Shown piece by piece: positions 53,231 through 64,000 of a stretch of 64,000 bases of DNA (within the stretch, counting starts at the first letter, position 1; every line of letters starts with the position of its first letter). The DNA is from Agelaius tricolor (taxonomy: Eukaryota; Chordata; Aves; Passeriformes; Icteridae), in NCBI GenBank assembly GCA_023055355.1, contig JALJCS010000001.1, positions 66,939,381 through 67,003,380 on the forward strand, written 5' to 3'. The translations under genes and the position numbers were made by a program. Under the pieces are notes generated by a model. It was not told where the DNA came from. It searched no databases and was given only the letters and a program-made list of their open reading frames with translations.

Positions 53231-64000
<10,770 letters not shown>

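Overview
The window is vertebrate nuclear DNA, almost certainly from a bird. It carries split genes with GT-AG introns, two CpG-island promoters and an otherwise AT-rich background. A roughly 1 kb repeat at about 43.2-44.2 kb reads like the LTRs of avian ERVL-type endogenous retroviruses. Introns are compact for a vertebrate. Gene order matches the block around human 6q22.1 in inverted orientation: KPNA5 - ZUP1 - RWDD1 - CALHM4 - TRAPPC3L. I cannot name the species.

Layout: 1-3486 is downstream or 3'UTR sequence of KPNA5. KPNA5 (minus, 3487-20193) is complete in 14 coding exons. A CpG island at about 19.8-20.8 kb is a head-to-head promoter for KPNA5 and ZUP1, whose start codons lie about 310 bp apart. 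ZUP1 (plus, 20503-28990) is complete in 9 coding exons, with a polyadenylation signal near 29.63 kb. A gap of about 3.5 kb leads to RWDD1 (minus, 33159-41519), complete in 7 coding exons and starting in a second CpG island. From 41.9 to 45.4 kb there is an intergenic stretch with the ERVL-like LTR. CALHM4 (minus, 45437-47162) has two coding exons. About 6 kb of mostly featureless sequence precedes TRAPPC3L (plus, from 53231). Only its first three coding exons (residues 1-80) fall inside the window, and an LTR-like element sits in its intron 2. From 57949 to the end I find no further TRAPPC3L exon.

The genes are unrelated housekeeping or cell-biological functions: nuclear import, K63-ubiquitin removal during DNA damage responses, DRG2-GTPase stabilisation, a large-pore channel family member and vesicle tethering. 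They do not form a pathway. All exon joins were read by eye and each keeps the reading frame to the final codon, which strongly supports the models. I found no undescribed multi-gene system. The points most worth a second look are the shortened N-terminal half of ZUP1, the KPNA5 start codon split from the rest of its coding region, the apparent absence of RSPH4A from the ZUP1-RWDD1 gap, and an unassigned open exon-like segment with a polyadenylation signal at about 49.95-50.35 kb.
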